Part shown: in pieces, positions 33,395 through 40,864 of the stretch
Layout: each line of letters opens with the position of its first letter
Numbering within the stretch: position 1 is the first letter of the stretch
Assembly: GCA_030041135.1 (NCBI GenBank)
Contig: JASHOL010000476.1
Coordinates: 1-59,364 of the forward strand
Direction of reading: 5' to 3'
DNA: 59,364 nucleotides
Origin: Streptosporangiaceae bacterium
GTDB lineage: Bacteria; Actinomycetota; Actinomycetes; Streptosporangiales; Streptosporangiaceae
The notes under the pieces: generated by a model
The model's database searches: none
Seen by the model: the letters and a program-made list of their open reading frames with translations, nothing else
What the model was told of the DNA's origin: nothing
Program-made: the position numbers and the translations under genes

Positions 33395-34271
33395 TCACCC
33401 GCTGGTATCCGCTGCCCGGCAGTCCGGGCCCGACGCGCACGGCGACCACACCTGCGACGCTCCGCCCATGCCGGTGGCGGACGGCGCCGCCGGAGCAGCA
33501 GCGATCGACAAGAGCGATCTCGCTCGCTGCTTCCGGGACATCGGCGTTCGCACTGGCGGGACACTGCTGGTCCACTCGTCACTGTCTGCGTTCGGTAATG
33601 TGCGTGGTGCCGAACACGCCGTGATAGACGCACTCCTCGATGTCGTCGGACCTGGCGGCCTGCTTGTAATGCCCACGCACACCTGGGGCACGGTCAGTGC
33701 GGCGCAGCCAGTCTTCCACGAACAGCTGAGCCCATCCATCACCGGACGAATCACCGAAACCTTCCGCCACCGCCCCACCGCTGCGCGAAGCCTGCACCCG
33801 ACCCACAGCGTCGCCGCTCTCGGGTCGGGGGCACGTGAATTCTGCCTCGGCCACGAGCTCTACAGCACGCCATGCAGTCGCTCATCACCGTACGGGCGTC
33901 TCGTGGCCGCTGGCGGCCAAGTCCTTATGCTCGGCGTCGGCCTCGACTGCCTGACTCTTCTCCACGGCATCGAAGAGTGGGCAGAAGTCCCCTGGCTGTT
34001 CAACCGGGTCGAGACGCTGTATGTCATCACCAAGGCACAGGCAACGCTAACGGTCGTCTCGCGTCGACACACAAATGACCCAAATTATGAAGAACGAGAC
34101 TTTCCGAGCCTCGAACCGATCCTGCGGGAAGCCGGAGCCATCGCCTACAGCACCGCAGGGAACGCCACCATCCGGCTCATCGACGCAGCCCGCACCACCG
34201 ACACCCTCCTCCCGCTGCTCCGCGAGAACCCCGACCTTGTACTTGGACCGAGAGTGCGCACACCCCTCTGA
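33387..34271 (+). CDS. AAC(3)-family N-acetyltransferase
   Basis: A member of the aminoglycoside 3-N-acetyltransferase fold (YokD/FrbF group). Motifs: GTLLVHSSLSAFGNVRGAEH, GPGGLLVMPTHTWGT, RSLHPTHSVAALGSGAREF, and SPYGRLVAAGGQVLMLGVGL with HGIEEWAEVPW. It transfers acetyl from acetyl-CoA to an amino group. In this amino-sugar locus the natural role is more likely acetylation of a sugar amine (for example mannosamine to ManNAc) than drug resistance; that is inference. GTG 33387 overlaps the binding-protein stop by 8 bases; ATG 33468 would give a length closer to the family norm. It is the last gene of the arm. Confidence 0.82.
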   Translation: MPNHPLVSAARQSGPDAHGDHTCDAPPMPVADGAAGAAAIDKSDLARCFRDIGVRTGGTLLVHSSLSAFGNVRGAEHAVIDALLDVVGPGGLLVMPTHTWGTVSAAQPVFHEQLSPSITGRITETFRHRPTAARSLHPTHSVAALGSGAREFCLGHELYSTPCSRSSPYGRLVAAGGQVLMLGVGLDCLTLLHGIEEWAEVPWLFNRVETLYVITKAQATLTVVSRRHTNDPNYEERDFPSLEPILREAGAIAYSTAGNATIRLIDAARTTDTLLPLLRENPDLVLGPRVRTPL

Positions 34272-34282
34272 GCAAGTAGCAG

Positions 34283-34527
34283 TCAGCCGCCCAAGCGCTC
34301 CGCCTCCCGGATGAGCTGGTCCTCTGTGACCTCGTCGGCGGGGAAGAACAGCTCGATGGACAGGTCCGACACGGGTCCGCCTGGGCCGTCGGCGTTGCCG
34401 ACTACCAGCTAGGTAAGTGCCCACACTCATCGACACTGGCCGTCCAGCGTCCGCCCGGCGCCCACGCGCCGTTCATCCGAGCGGGAGGTGCCAGCAAGAC
34501 CGGCGCCGGGAGCCTCTCGCGCTCGGA
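34283..34527 (-). pseudogene. Small frameshifted gene
   Basis: Two adjacent frames with strong actinobacterial codon bias read as one chain if one frameshift is allowed at 34402-34411. Upstream frame: LLAPPARMNGAWAPGGRW, then TASVDECGHLPSW and a stop. Downstream frame: VVGNADGPGGPVSDLSIELF, then FPADEVTEDQLIREAERLGG and a stop at 34283-34285. The ATG may be at 34476. I do not recognise the family. It lies 12 bases from the end of the AAC(3)-like gene on the other strand. Either it is a decayed gene or the window contains a sequencing error. Confidence 0.4.
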
Positions 34528-34932
34528 CCGACCGACCCTGCGGGCCGACAGTCACGTTGAGTGCTGTCCGGCCGGGATAGAGTCGGCTGAACCCTGGAGG
34601 TTCGGCATCGCGGTCCGCGCAAACGGAAACTAAACGGGCACGCTGGCGTCAGCGGCGGATCGCCGGGAGCGGGTTAGCGCGGACCAGCCAGCGACCTTTC
34701 ATCGGTTCGGTCCCGACTTTGAGATGATACGTCCGGATCTTCGGGGACCAAGCGATGAAACGACAGAGCGTGACCGGTGCGAACTCTGATTAATGCCGCA
34801 TTTCGCCTGCGCTTTCGGCCCAGGCCGTGACTGGCCGCCGCGAATGCGCCCTTTGGGCTGGCCGCCGCGCTCGCGCCACCGCGCTTCGCTTCGGCCTGCT
34901 GTGGAAGTGCCAGAGCGAGATGGGAGATGATC
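34528..34932. other. Intergenic stretch without a recognisable gene
   Basis: About 400 bases. Short frames on the minus strand translate into Arg/Gly-rich, non-domain sequence. An AT-richer segment at about 34725-34800 (tgagatgatacg and ctctgattaatgccgc) may hold a promoter for the SnoaL-like gene that follows. No RNA gene or repeat is seen. Confidence 0.3.
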
Positions 34933-35274
34933 ATGAGCCAAGGTTCCGCCCTGGCCGTGGCGGCCGCGTTCCTTGACGCGTGGACGGCCGGTGACTTCGA
35001 TCGGGCCAGGGCTCGCCTGGCCGACGACTTCGTCTTCGACGGTCCGATCTCGCACTACCGGTCGGCCGAGGAGTTCCTGGCCGGATCCGCCGCCTTCGTG
35101 GCGCAGATCAAGCCGGGGTGGGCGAAGGTCTGCGCCTTCGGGGATGAGGGCGAGGCCCTGCTGCTCTACGACCTGCAGTTGCGCACCGGCCAGCCGATGC
35201 GCATAGCCGACTACCACGTCGTCCGCGACGGGCGGATCCAAGCCGAGACGATCCTGTTCGATCGCGGACATTAG
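34933..35274 (+). CDS. SnoaL-like (NTF2-fold) protein
   Basis: A 113-residue single-domain protein of the cone-shaped NTF2 fold: AAAFLDAWTAGDFDRARARL, then FVFDGPISHYRSAEEFLA, and the closing strand YHVVRDGRIQAETILFDRGH. Members are small isomerases, hydrolases or polyketide cyclases, or have no activity; the pocket cannot be judged here. GGGAG 6 bases before ATG 34933 supports this start over ATG 34927. It ends just before a strong terminator hairpin. Confidence 0.75.
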   Translation: MSQGSALAVAAAFLDAWTAGDFDRARARLADDFVFDGPISHYRSAEEFLAGSAAFVAQIKPGWAKVCAFGDEGEALLLYDLQLRTGQPMRIADYHVVRDGRIQAETILFDRGH

Positions 35275-35275
35275 C

Positions 35276-35330
35276 GCGGGAACGAGGTGTGTCCTGGGCG
35301 CGAGTCGTCCGGACGCACCTCGTTCCCCGC
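35276..35330. terminator. Bidirectional terminator hairpin
   Basis: Arms 35276-35294 (GCGGGAACGAGGTGTGTCC) and 35311-35330 (GGACGCACCTCGTTCCCCGC) pair over about 19 bp with one G-T type mismatch and one bulge, around a 16-base loop. It lies 2 bases after the SnoaL-like stop and 6 bases from the end of the convergent aldolase-like gene. Confidence 0.8.
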
Positions 35331-35335
35331 CTTAA

Positions 35336-36331
35336 CTACCATCCGCGCAGGTCGATCGGCCAGCAGTCGACGACCTGGTCGCCCGAGTACAGGTAGAGCC
35401 GCTCGTGATAGGCCATCGTCGGGTCGACGTGGGCCGGGATCAGCCAGGCGCGATCGCCGACGGCCCGTGGCGGCGAGAAGGTCGTGTGCTCGTCGGAACA
35501 AAACCAGACCGTAGAGCCGCCGATTTCCGGATTCCCGTGGTCCATGCCGAACGCCTTGAGCCCGGCGTCGGCGACCGACCACTCGGCGGCGCTGGAGATC
35601 ACGCTGGCCAGTACGAACACCGCCTGCGCGAACGGGTGGCCCTGCCGGTTGTACTGGGCGTCCATCAGCGCGTATGACCCGGCCTGGATCTCCGTCGCCC
35701 AGGTGTTGCAGTCGTAGGTCCCGGTGCCGCCGGCCGATATCAGGTCGCCGCCGACATCGGCGGCCGCAGCGACCAGTTGCAACATCGACTCGCGGCACTG
35801 GCGGGCCCGCTCGGCCGCGTCCTCCACCGGCATCACGTGGCCCTCGTAGCCCATGACTCCGCGGACCGAAAGGCCGCGGTCGCGGGCCATCTCGGCGAGC
35901 CGTCCGGCGTCGGCCGGCCGGCAGCCACAGCGCGGCAGGCCGACGTTGACGTCGACGATCACTTCGCGTACTCCGCCGCGGGCTGCGGCGTCAACAGTCT
36001 GCGCCGAGTCCACGGCCAGCGTCACCCGAGCGCCGGCCTCGACCAGGGCGCCGATCCGGCGAGCGTCGAGTGCCTCGTTCGCCAGCATCAGGTCCTCGCC
36101 CAGGCCCGCCGCGACCATGCCCTCGCACTCGCGGATCGTGGCGCACGTGAACCCGCGATGGCCGGCTGCCGCCTGGCGCCGGGCCAGGCTCGTGCACTTG
36201 TGCGCCTTGACGTGCGGCCGCAGCCGGTTGCCGGGCAGCGCGGCCGCCATCAGGGCGATGTTGCGCTCGAGCGCCTCCGCGTCCACAACGAGCGCGGGCG
36301 TGGGCAGGTCAGTTACCTTGGCCGCGCTCAC
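35336..36331 (-). CDS. D-threonine aldolase/D-serine dehydratase-like PLP enzyme
   Basis: A 331-residue fold-type III PLP enzyme. RLRPHVKAHKC carries the PLP lysine (about residue 43 or 46), preceded by DLPTPALVVDAEALERNI. The metal site near the C-terminus reads PAHVDPTMAYHE, that is His-x-Asp as in D-threonine aldolase, where D-serine dehydratases have His-x-Cys. SAGGTGTYDCNT is the phosphate-binding loop. The likely reaction is retro-aldol cleavage of a D-beta-hydroxy amino acid to glycine and aldehyde. GTG 36331 has GGAGGTGA about 7 bases upstream. It is single and ends at a shared terminator. Confidence 0.85.
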   Translation of the reverse strand: MSAAKVTDLPTPALVVDAEALERNIALMAAALPGNRLRPHVKAHKCTSLARRQAAAGHRGFTCATIRECEGMVAAGLGEDLMLANEALDARRIGALVEAGARVTLAVDSAQTVDAAARGGVREVIVDVNVGLPRCGCRPADAGRLAEMARDRGLSVRGVMGYEGHVMPVEDAAERARQCRESMLQLVAAAADVGGDLISAGGTGTYDCNTWATEIQAGSYALMDAQYNRQGHPFAQAVFVLASVISSAAEWSVADAGLKAFGMDHGNPEIGGSTVWFCSDEHTTFSPPRAVGDRAWLIPAHVDPTMAYHERLYLYSGDQVVDCWPIDLRGW

Positions 36332-36489
36332 TGCCGCGTCACCTCCGGTTCGTTTGCACGCTGGATGCCGCCCCTACCCTAAATGTCGGCCGATGCCCGG
36401 CCGGGGCGAGCCCGGCATCCGGCCGGCTGGCTAGGGTGTGGTTGGCGGCTTCGGGCCGCAGACCCCAGGATGCAGGAGGCGGATGGCGC

Positions 36490-37569
36490 ATGGGTTGCGA
36501 GGTGTCCTGGTTCGGCCCGCTGTGCGACGAGGACCACGAGTTCCTCGGCGTCCGTGAACCGGCCCTGATGTCAAGCTGGGAGCACGACCGCGGCATCGTG
36601 CTCGGAGCCGAGGAAGCCGGATTCGACAACCTGCTGCTGCCGTCGGACTACGCGCCGGGCATGGACTCGATCGCGTTCGCCGCCGGCATGGCCCCGCTGC
36701 TGCGGCGGATGCAGCTGCTGGTGGCGGTCCGGATGGGCGAGATGTGGCCGCCGCAGCTCGCCCGCCAGCTTGCCACCATCGACCACATGCTCGGCGGGCG
36801 GCTGACCATCAACATCATCTCCTCTGACCTGCCCGGCCAGAAACTGGAATCGGCACCGCGGTATGGCCGGACGCTCGAGTACATGCACGTGCTGCGGAGC
36901 CTCATGGACGGCGTCCCTGTGGACATCGACGGTGAGTTCATCCAGGTCGCGCTCGACCCGCCGCGGATCTGCCGGGACGGACCAGGGTGCCCGCCGTTTT
37001 ACTTCGGCGGCCTGTCCGAGGCGGCCAGGGAGGTAGCCGCCCGGGCAGCCGACGTGTACCTGATGTGGCCGGACACGATGCCGGCGGTCAAGGAGATCAT
37101 CGAGGACATGCGGGCCAGGGCGGCCAGGCACGGCCGCCAGCTGCGGTTCGGCTACCGGGTGCACGTGATCGTCAGGGAGACCGAGCAGGAGGCGCGGGCG
37201 GCGGCCCGGCGCCTGGTCTCGCGGCTGACCGCCGAGGCCGGCCAGCGCGTCAGGACCCAGTCCCTGCACCCGGCCTCGACCGGGCAGCTGCGCCAGGGCG
37301 AGCTGCGTGAGCTGGCCGACGAGGAGGGGTTCGCCGAGCCGAACCTGTGGACCGGCGTCGGCCGGGGGCGGCAGGGCGCCGGCGCGGCCATCGTCGGCGA
37401 TCCCGATCAGGTCCTGGCCAAGCTGCAGGACTACGCCGACCTCGGCATGGAGGCGTTCATTCTTTCCGGCTACCCGCACGCCGCGGAGGCGGACTTGTTC
37501 GCCCGGCACGTGCTGCCGCGCCTGGAGCACGGGCCATTGCTGCCGCGGGCGAAGCAGCCGGCAGCCTAG
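36490..37569 (+). CDS. LLM-class flavin monooxygenase, alkanesulfonate monooxygenase (SsuD)-like
   Basis: A 359-residue luciferase-like enzyme. The order of motifs follows SsuD: EVSWFGPLCDEDHEF at the start, AEEAGFDNLLLPSDYAPG, LLVAVRMGEMWPPQLARQLA, IDHMLGGRLTINIISSDLPG and, late, NLWTGVGRGRQGAGAAIVGD. SsuD uses FMNH2 and oxygen to release sulfite from alkanesulfonates. No flavin reductase or sulfonate transporter is adjacent, so the substrate remains open. ATG 36490 with AGGAGG 10 bases upstream is chosen over the longer frame from 36436. Confidence 0.85.
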   Translation: MGCEVSWFGPLCDEDHEFLGVREPALMSSWEHDRGIVLGAEEAGFDNLLLPSDYAPGMDSIAFAAGMAPLLRRMQLLVAVRMGEMWPPQLARQLATIDHMLGGRLTINIISSDLPGQKLESAPRYGRTLEYMHVLRSLMDGVPVDIDGEFIQVALDPPRICRDGPGCPPFYFGGLSEAAREVAARAADVYLMWPDTMPAVKEIIEDMRARAARHGRQLRFGYRVHVIVRETEQEARAAARRLVSRLTAEAGQRVRTQSLHPASTGQLRQGELRELADEEGFAEPNLWTGVGRGRQGAGAAIVGDPDQVLAKLQDYADLGMEAFILSGYPHAAEADLFARHVLPRLEHGPLLPRAKQPAA

Positions 37570-37589
37570 TTGCTGGCCTGCTAGCGCGG

Positions 37590-38381
37590 CTAGCCGGCGA
37601 GCCCGCTGGTCTCCGGGGACGCGTACGTCACGGCATCACCGACGTGGACAGCGCCGGGGCGGAGGATCTCGCACCACACGCCGAAGGTGATGTCGTTCTT
37701 GCCGCGTAGCCGGGCCAGCGCATGCAGTATCCGCGCATCGGTCGCGCCTGAGTCCGGGTTTCGTGTCGTGATCACGCAGCGCGGCACGGGGGCGATGACG
37801 CCCACGACGGCCGCGCCGATGGTCACCGCGCGTCCGCGCCAGGCGTGCTCGGCCCACGCGTCGGTGCCGGTGATCGTGATGCTCATGCGGAACCGCCGCG
37901 GGTCGGGAGCCCTCCCGTCGAACTCCGGGGCGAGTGCCTGCAGCGAGGCTTCGGACATCAGCGTCACGGGCTGGTCGTCGTTGCCGATGTGCGCAGGCAT
38001 CCGTTTGAACAGGCGCACGGGCCGACCGAGGTAGCCCGACAGCGCGGCGCCGAGCGAGCCAGGGACGATCCACCCGGGTATCTCCCGTCCGTCGTACATC
38101 TGCGTCGTTGCTGAAGCTCCCGGCTCGGGCGTGTCCTGCACGACATCGCCGTCAGGGAAGCGCAGCGTCAGGACGTTTCTTACCCGGTCCCAGGCGGGCT
38201 CGATTTGGTGCAGTGCCGGGTTCCTGTAGGTCAGCAGTAGCTTGCCGTCCTCCCCGATGACCAGGAATTCACGATCGCCTGTTATCCCGTGCTGCCCGAG
38301 CTCGATCGCGTCGGTGCACTGCAGCCGCATGCCCTTGACCGGCGCGATTCCTAGCTGGGAAACGGTAACCGGCACTGTCAT
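37590..38381 (-). CDS. MOSC-domain protein
   Basis: A 263-residue protein with the MOSC N-terminal beta-barrel (VSQLGIAPVKGMRLQCTDAI, GDREFLVIGEDGKLLLTYRN) and the MOSC domain with the conserved cysteine in PVPRCVITTRNPDSG. Such proteins handle sulfur or molybdenum cofactor, as in the C-terminal part of Moco sulfurase or in mARC-type N-hydroxylated-compound reductases. The end FGVWCEILRPGAVHVGD is typical. The first codons overlap the stop of the methyltransferase gene (ATGA at 38378-38381), so both are translated together; no functional link is known. Confidence 0.88.
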   Translation of the reverse strand: MTVPVTVSQLGIAPVKGMRLQCTDAIELGQHGITGDREFLVIGEDGKLLLTYRNPALHQIEPAWDRVRNVLTLRFPDGDVVQDTPEPGASATTQMYDGREIPGWIVPGSLGAALSGYLGRPVRLFKRMPAHIGNDDQPVTLMSEASLQALAPEFDGRAPDPRRFRMSITITGTDAWAEHAWRGRAVTIGAAVVGVIAPVPRCVITTRNPDSGATDARILHALARLRGKNDITFGVWCEILRPGAVHVGDAVTYASPETSGLAG

Positions 38382-39232
38382 GCCTCCCGCAGCCTGGTCG
38401 TGAAGCTGAGATTGCCCCTGGTCCCATCTGGGAGGAGTACACCGGCGTATGCGTCAGCCAGCGCGTGGCCCACCGCGGTGCAGGCGCTGACCGTGCTCGC
38501 CTGGACGTTGGCCAGGACGACGCCGAAGCCCGTACCCGGTGTCGTGGCCCGGCCAAGATCGCCGGGTGTGCGGCTGACCCCGGTGATCATCACATCACCG
38601 CACCACAGCGGTGCACGGGTTTGGGCGGTCATCCGCGGCCAGGCCCATGCGCGCTGGCCGTGCTCGTCGTAGCCGTACCAGTAGACCAGCGGAGTGCCGC
38701 TGTCGGCGACGCGCCCAGCGAGCTCGAATGCGGAGTACCCAGCAGGACCGCGAGCATCTGGATCGAAGGGATCGATGTGGACTAGCCCGGCCTGGCCTGC
38801 GTGGCGGTCCAGCCAGGACGCCACGGCCGCCATGCCGTCCGCCTGCGCGACCTCGCAGTCATGGATGCTCAGCTCGCTGGCCCAGCGGCGAAGGTCGGCG
38901 GCACTGCCAGGGTCCAGATCGCACAGCAGGTAGGAGCTGGCATCGCCGAGCACGGTCATCGCCAGCAGCGCGGAGCCGGGATAGTGACCGCGGCTGTCGA
39001 GCCAGGATGCGGCGACCGCGCGGTACCTGGAACGGGCGAGCACCTCGGAACGCGGAGCCACGTCCAGGAACCGCAGGATGCCGAACTGGCGCTCCGTGTC
39101 GTGCACGATCGGGTAGGCGCCCGAACCCGCGTGCGTCTCCGCATACCGCTGGGGCGGCTGGCGCTCCAGGACCTCGGCCAGCGCGGCGTGCTTCCAGACG
39201 TCGGAGAGCTTGCCAAAGTGCCTGTTAGCCAT
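38378..39232 (-). CDS. RlmJ-like methyltransferase homologue with altered catalytic motif
   Basis: A 284-residue protein resembling 23S rRNA A2030 N6-methyltransferase RlmJ: MANRHFGKLSDVWKHAALAE, then AETHAGSGAY (SAM motif I), RGHYPGSALLAM, and YLLCDLDPGSAADLRRW. The N6-adenine catalytic motif, DPPY in RlmJ, is GLVHIDPFDPDA here, so DPPY has become DPFD. Either the substrate differs or the protein no longer methylates adenine. ATG 39232 has only weak ribosome binding sequence (AGGAGAGTATGTAGGTC). It shares a 4-base overlap with the MOSC gene. Confidence 0.72.
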   Translation of the reverse strand: MANRHFGKLSDVWKHAALAEVLERQPPQRYAETHAGSGAYPIVHDTERQFGILRFLDVAPRSEVLARSRYRAVAASWLDSRGHYPGSALLAMTVLGDASSYLLCDLDPGSAADLRRWASELSIHDCEVAQADGMAAVASWLDRHAGQAGLVHIDPFDPDARGPAGYSAFELAGRVADSGTPLVYWYGYDEHGQRAWAWPRMTAQTRAPLWCGDVMITGVSRTPGDLGRATTPGTGFGVVLANVQASTVSACTAVGHALADAYAGVLLPDGTRGNLSFTTRLREA

Positions 39233-39268
39233 GACCTACATACTCTCCTGTCTTCGCCAGCGGCCGGG

Positions 39269-39640
39269 TCACGAAGCTTCGTGATCTGGTGGCAGCCGAT
39301 CCTCGAGCGCCGCGAGCCGCAGTTCCAGCCGGTCGATCCGGTGCAGGATGAGCTCGAGCCGGGCCTCGTCGGCGATCCGCCGCTCAGCGGAGCGACGCAA
39401 CCGGGGCGATGCCTCTGCGCGGGTGGCGATGAGCGCGAGCGGGACGAGCCGCTGCGGCCCGTGCGGCCCGTCGACCAGCCGGGACGGGACCTGCCCGGTG
39501 CGGTACCAGTTCCGCAGCGCGGCGCGGGATACCCCGGTGCTGGCCGCTGCCCGCTCGAGCGTCACCCAGTCGGATCCCTCGAGCTGCGCGTTGAGGTCAA
39601 GCTCGAGTTCCCAGTCGTCCAGCCGGTCTTCCCAGTCCAC
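39269..39640 (-). CDS. Small HTH DNA-binding protein with C-terminal coiled coil
   Basis: A 123-residue protein. After an acidic N-terminus (DWEDRLDDWELELDLNAQLE) comes an excisionase/MerR-like helix-turn-helix, WVTLERAAASTGVSRAALRN with WYRTGQVPSRLVDG. The tail ADEARLELILHRIDRLELRL has heptads of a coiled coil, suggesting a dimer. GTG 39640 has GGGAGG 9 bases upstream, so a longer frame up to 39871, which would run into the divergent Clp-N gene, is rejected. It is divergent from the Clp-N gene 154 bases away and may regulate it. Confidence 0.72.
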   Translation of the reverse strand: MDWEDRLDDWELELDLNAQLEGSDWVTLERAAASTGVSRAALRNWYRTGQVPSRLVDGPHGPQRLVPLALIATRAEASPRLRRSAERRIADEARLELILHRIDRLELRLAALEDRLPPDHEAS

Positions 39641-39741
39641 GACGCTGTGCCTCCCAGTCCACGAGCCGCCCCCGCCTGCGCGACTCGTTCGGACGACCGC
39701 GGCAAGCAGTGAAGCTCGCGCGAGCGCCTCCAAACCTGACT

Positions 39742-39751
39742 CTATTAATAG
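39742..39751. promoter_or_regulatory. AT-rich palindrome in divergent control region
   Basis: CTATTAATAG is a perfect 10-bp palindrome midway between the HTH and Clp-N genes, 43 bases before the ATG of the latter, in an otherwise GC-rich region. It may be a promoter element or operator. Confidence 0.3.
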
Positions 39752-39794
39752 CATGGTATTGACTGGGTAAGGAACAGCCTGCGAAGCTCCTCGC

Positions 39795-40844
39795 ATGTTC
39801 GAGCGATTCACTTCGCAGGCCCGCCGCGCCATTGTCATGGCCCAGGAAGAGGCTCGCCTGCTACAGCACAACTACATCGGCACCGAGCACCTCCTGCTCG
39901 GTCTCATTGCCGGCGATCCGGCCGGAGTCCCGGCGCGCGTGCTCCAGGGCATCGGGCTGCCACTTGACCACGCCCGAAGCGAGGTCGTAGCCATCGTCGG
40001 CAGGGGCAAGAAGGCGACGCCCGGCGGGCACATCCCGTTCACGCCCAGGGCGAAGAAGACGCTCGAGCTGGCGATGCGCGAGTCACTGCAGCTGGCCCAC
40101 GATGAAATCGGACCCGAGCACATCCTGCTGGCGGTGATCAGGGAGGGCGAGGGAGTCGGCGCTCAGGTCATGCGCAAGCACGCCGACCTGCCCGCGATCC
40201 GCCGAGACGTGATCCTGGCGCTGCCGCCGGGCAGCCCCGTCCGCCCTTCCGGGCGCTTTTTGCTCAGGCGTCGGCCCACCGTCGAGCCCTTCGAACCGCG
40301 CACTTCGGCCGGACACCCTGCCCCGAGCGTGACGCCGGCCGCCGACGCCATGCTGAACCAGGCGGCGCGGCTGACCGGAGCCCGACCGGTCGGCTCGCAT
40401 GACCTGCTGCTTGCCGCGCTTTCTGACCCCACCACGGCCGCGGCTCGCGCGCTCGGCAGTCTCGGCCTGGACCTTGAGCGCGCCAAGGAAGCGCTCCGCA
40501 CGGTCGACATTTCCGGCACCAGCGACGAGCAGCCAGAAGATGCAGGCGGGCGCCAGCTGGTCATCCGGGTGACCGGCGACCAGCTCACCATGGAAGCAAC
40601 GGACCCGGTGATCGTGCAGGCAGGCTTGGCGGCCGCAGCCGCGCTAGGCGAGAAGGCCGATCCGGCAGGAACCATACGCGGCGAGCTGCCGGAGTGCAGC
40701 AGCCTGAGTATCGCCTGGCGGGCACTGCGGGAGAGCCTCGACATCATCGCCGGGCAGCAGTCGCAAACCGCCGGGAAAACCGACACCGGCAAGGCGGCCG
40801 GCCCGCCAGACAAGCCAGACCCACCAGGGACCGAGGCCGCCTAG
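39795..40844 (+). CDS. Stand-alone Clp N-terminal-domain protein (no AAA+ modules)
   Basis: A 349-residue protein beginning MFERFTSQARRAIVMAQEEA like ClpC. Residues 1-145 hold the two ClpN repeats (LQHNYIGTEHLLLGLI; AHDEIGPEHILLAVIREGEG). A second, more divergent Clp-N-like segment is at about 180-245 (MLNQAARLTGARPVGSHDLL). The AAA+ modules of ClpC are absent; instead there is a beta-rich segment (RQLVIRVTGDQLTMEATDPV) and a Pro/Lys-rich tail. Clp N-domains bind substrates and adaptors, so the protein might be a decoy or adaptor for ClpC. The divergent HTH gene may control it. Confidence 0.82.
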   Translation: MFERFTSQARRAIVMAQEEARLLQHNYIGTEHLLLGLIAGDPAGVPARVLQGIGLPLDHARSEVVAIVGRGKKATPGGHIPFTPRAKKTLELAMRESLQLAHDEIGPEHILLAVIREGEGVGAQVMRKHADLPAIRRDVILALPPGSPVRPSGRFLLRRRPTVEPFEPRTSAGHPAPSVTPAADAMLNQAARLTGARPVGSHDLLLAALSDPTTAAARALGSLGLDLERAKEALRTVDISGTSDEQPEDAGGRQLVIRVTGDQLTMEATDPVIVQAGLAAAAALGEKADPAGTIRGELPECSSLSIAWRALRESLDIIAGQQSQTAGKTDTGKAAGPPDKPDPPGTEAA

Positions 40845-40864
40845 AGCTCCAATTTGACCGGGTC

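Noticed and set aside
33387-34271. AAC(3)-like gene as an acquired antibiotic resistance gene
   Set aside because: It overlaps the sugar binding-protein gene, has host-like base use and no mobile element nearby; a metabolic role fits better.
39641-39871. Extension of the small HTH gene upstream of GTG 39640
   Set aside because: It overlaps the start of the divergent Clp-N gene and adds unrelated sequence; GGGAGG before GTG 39640 fixes the start.
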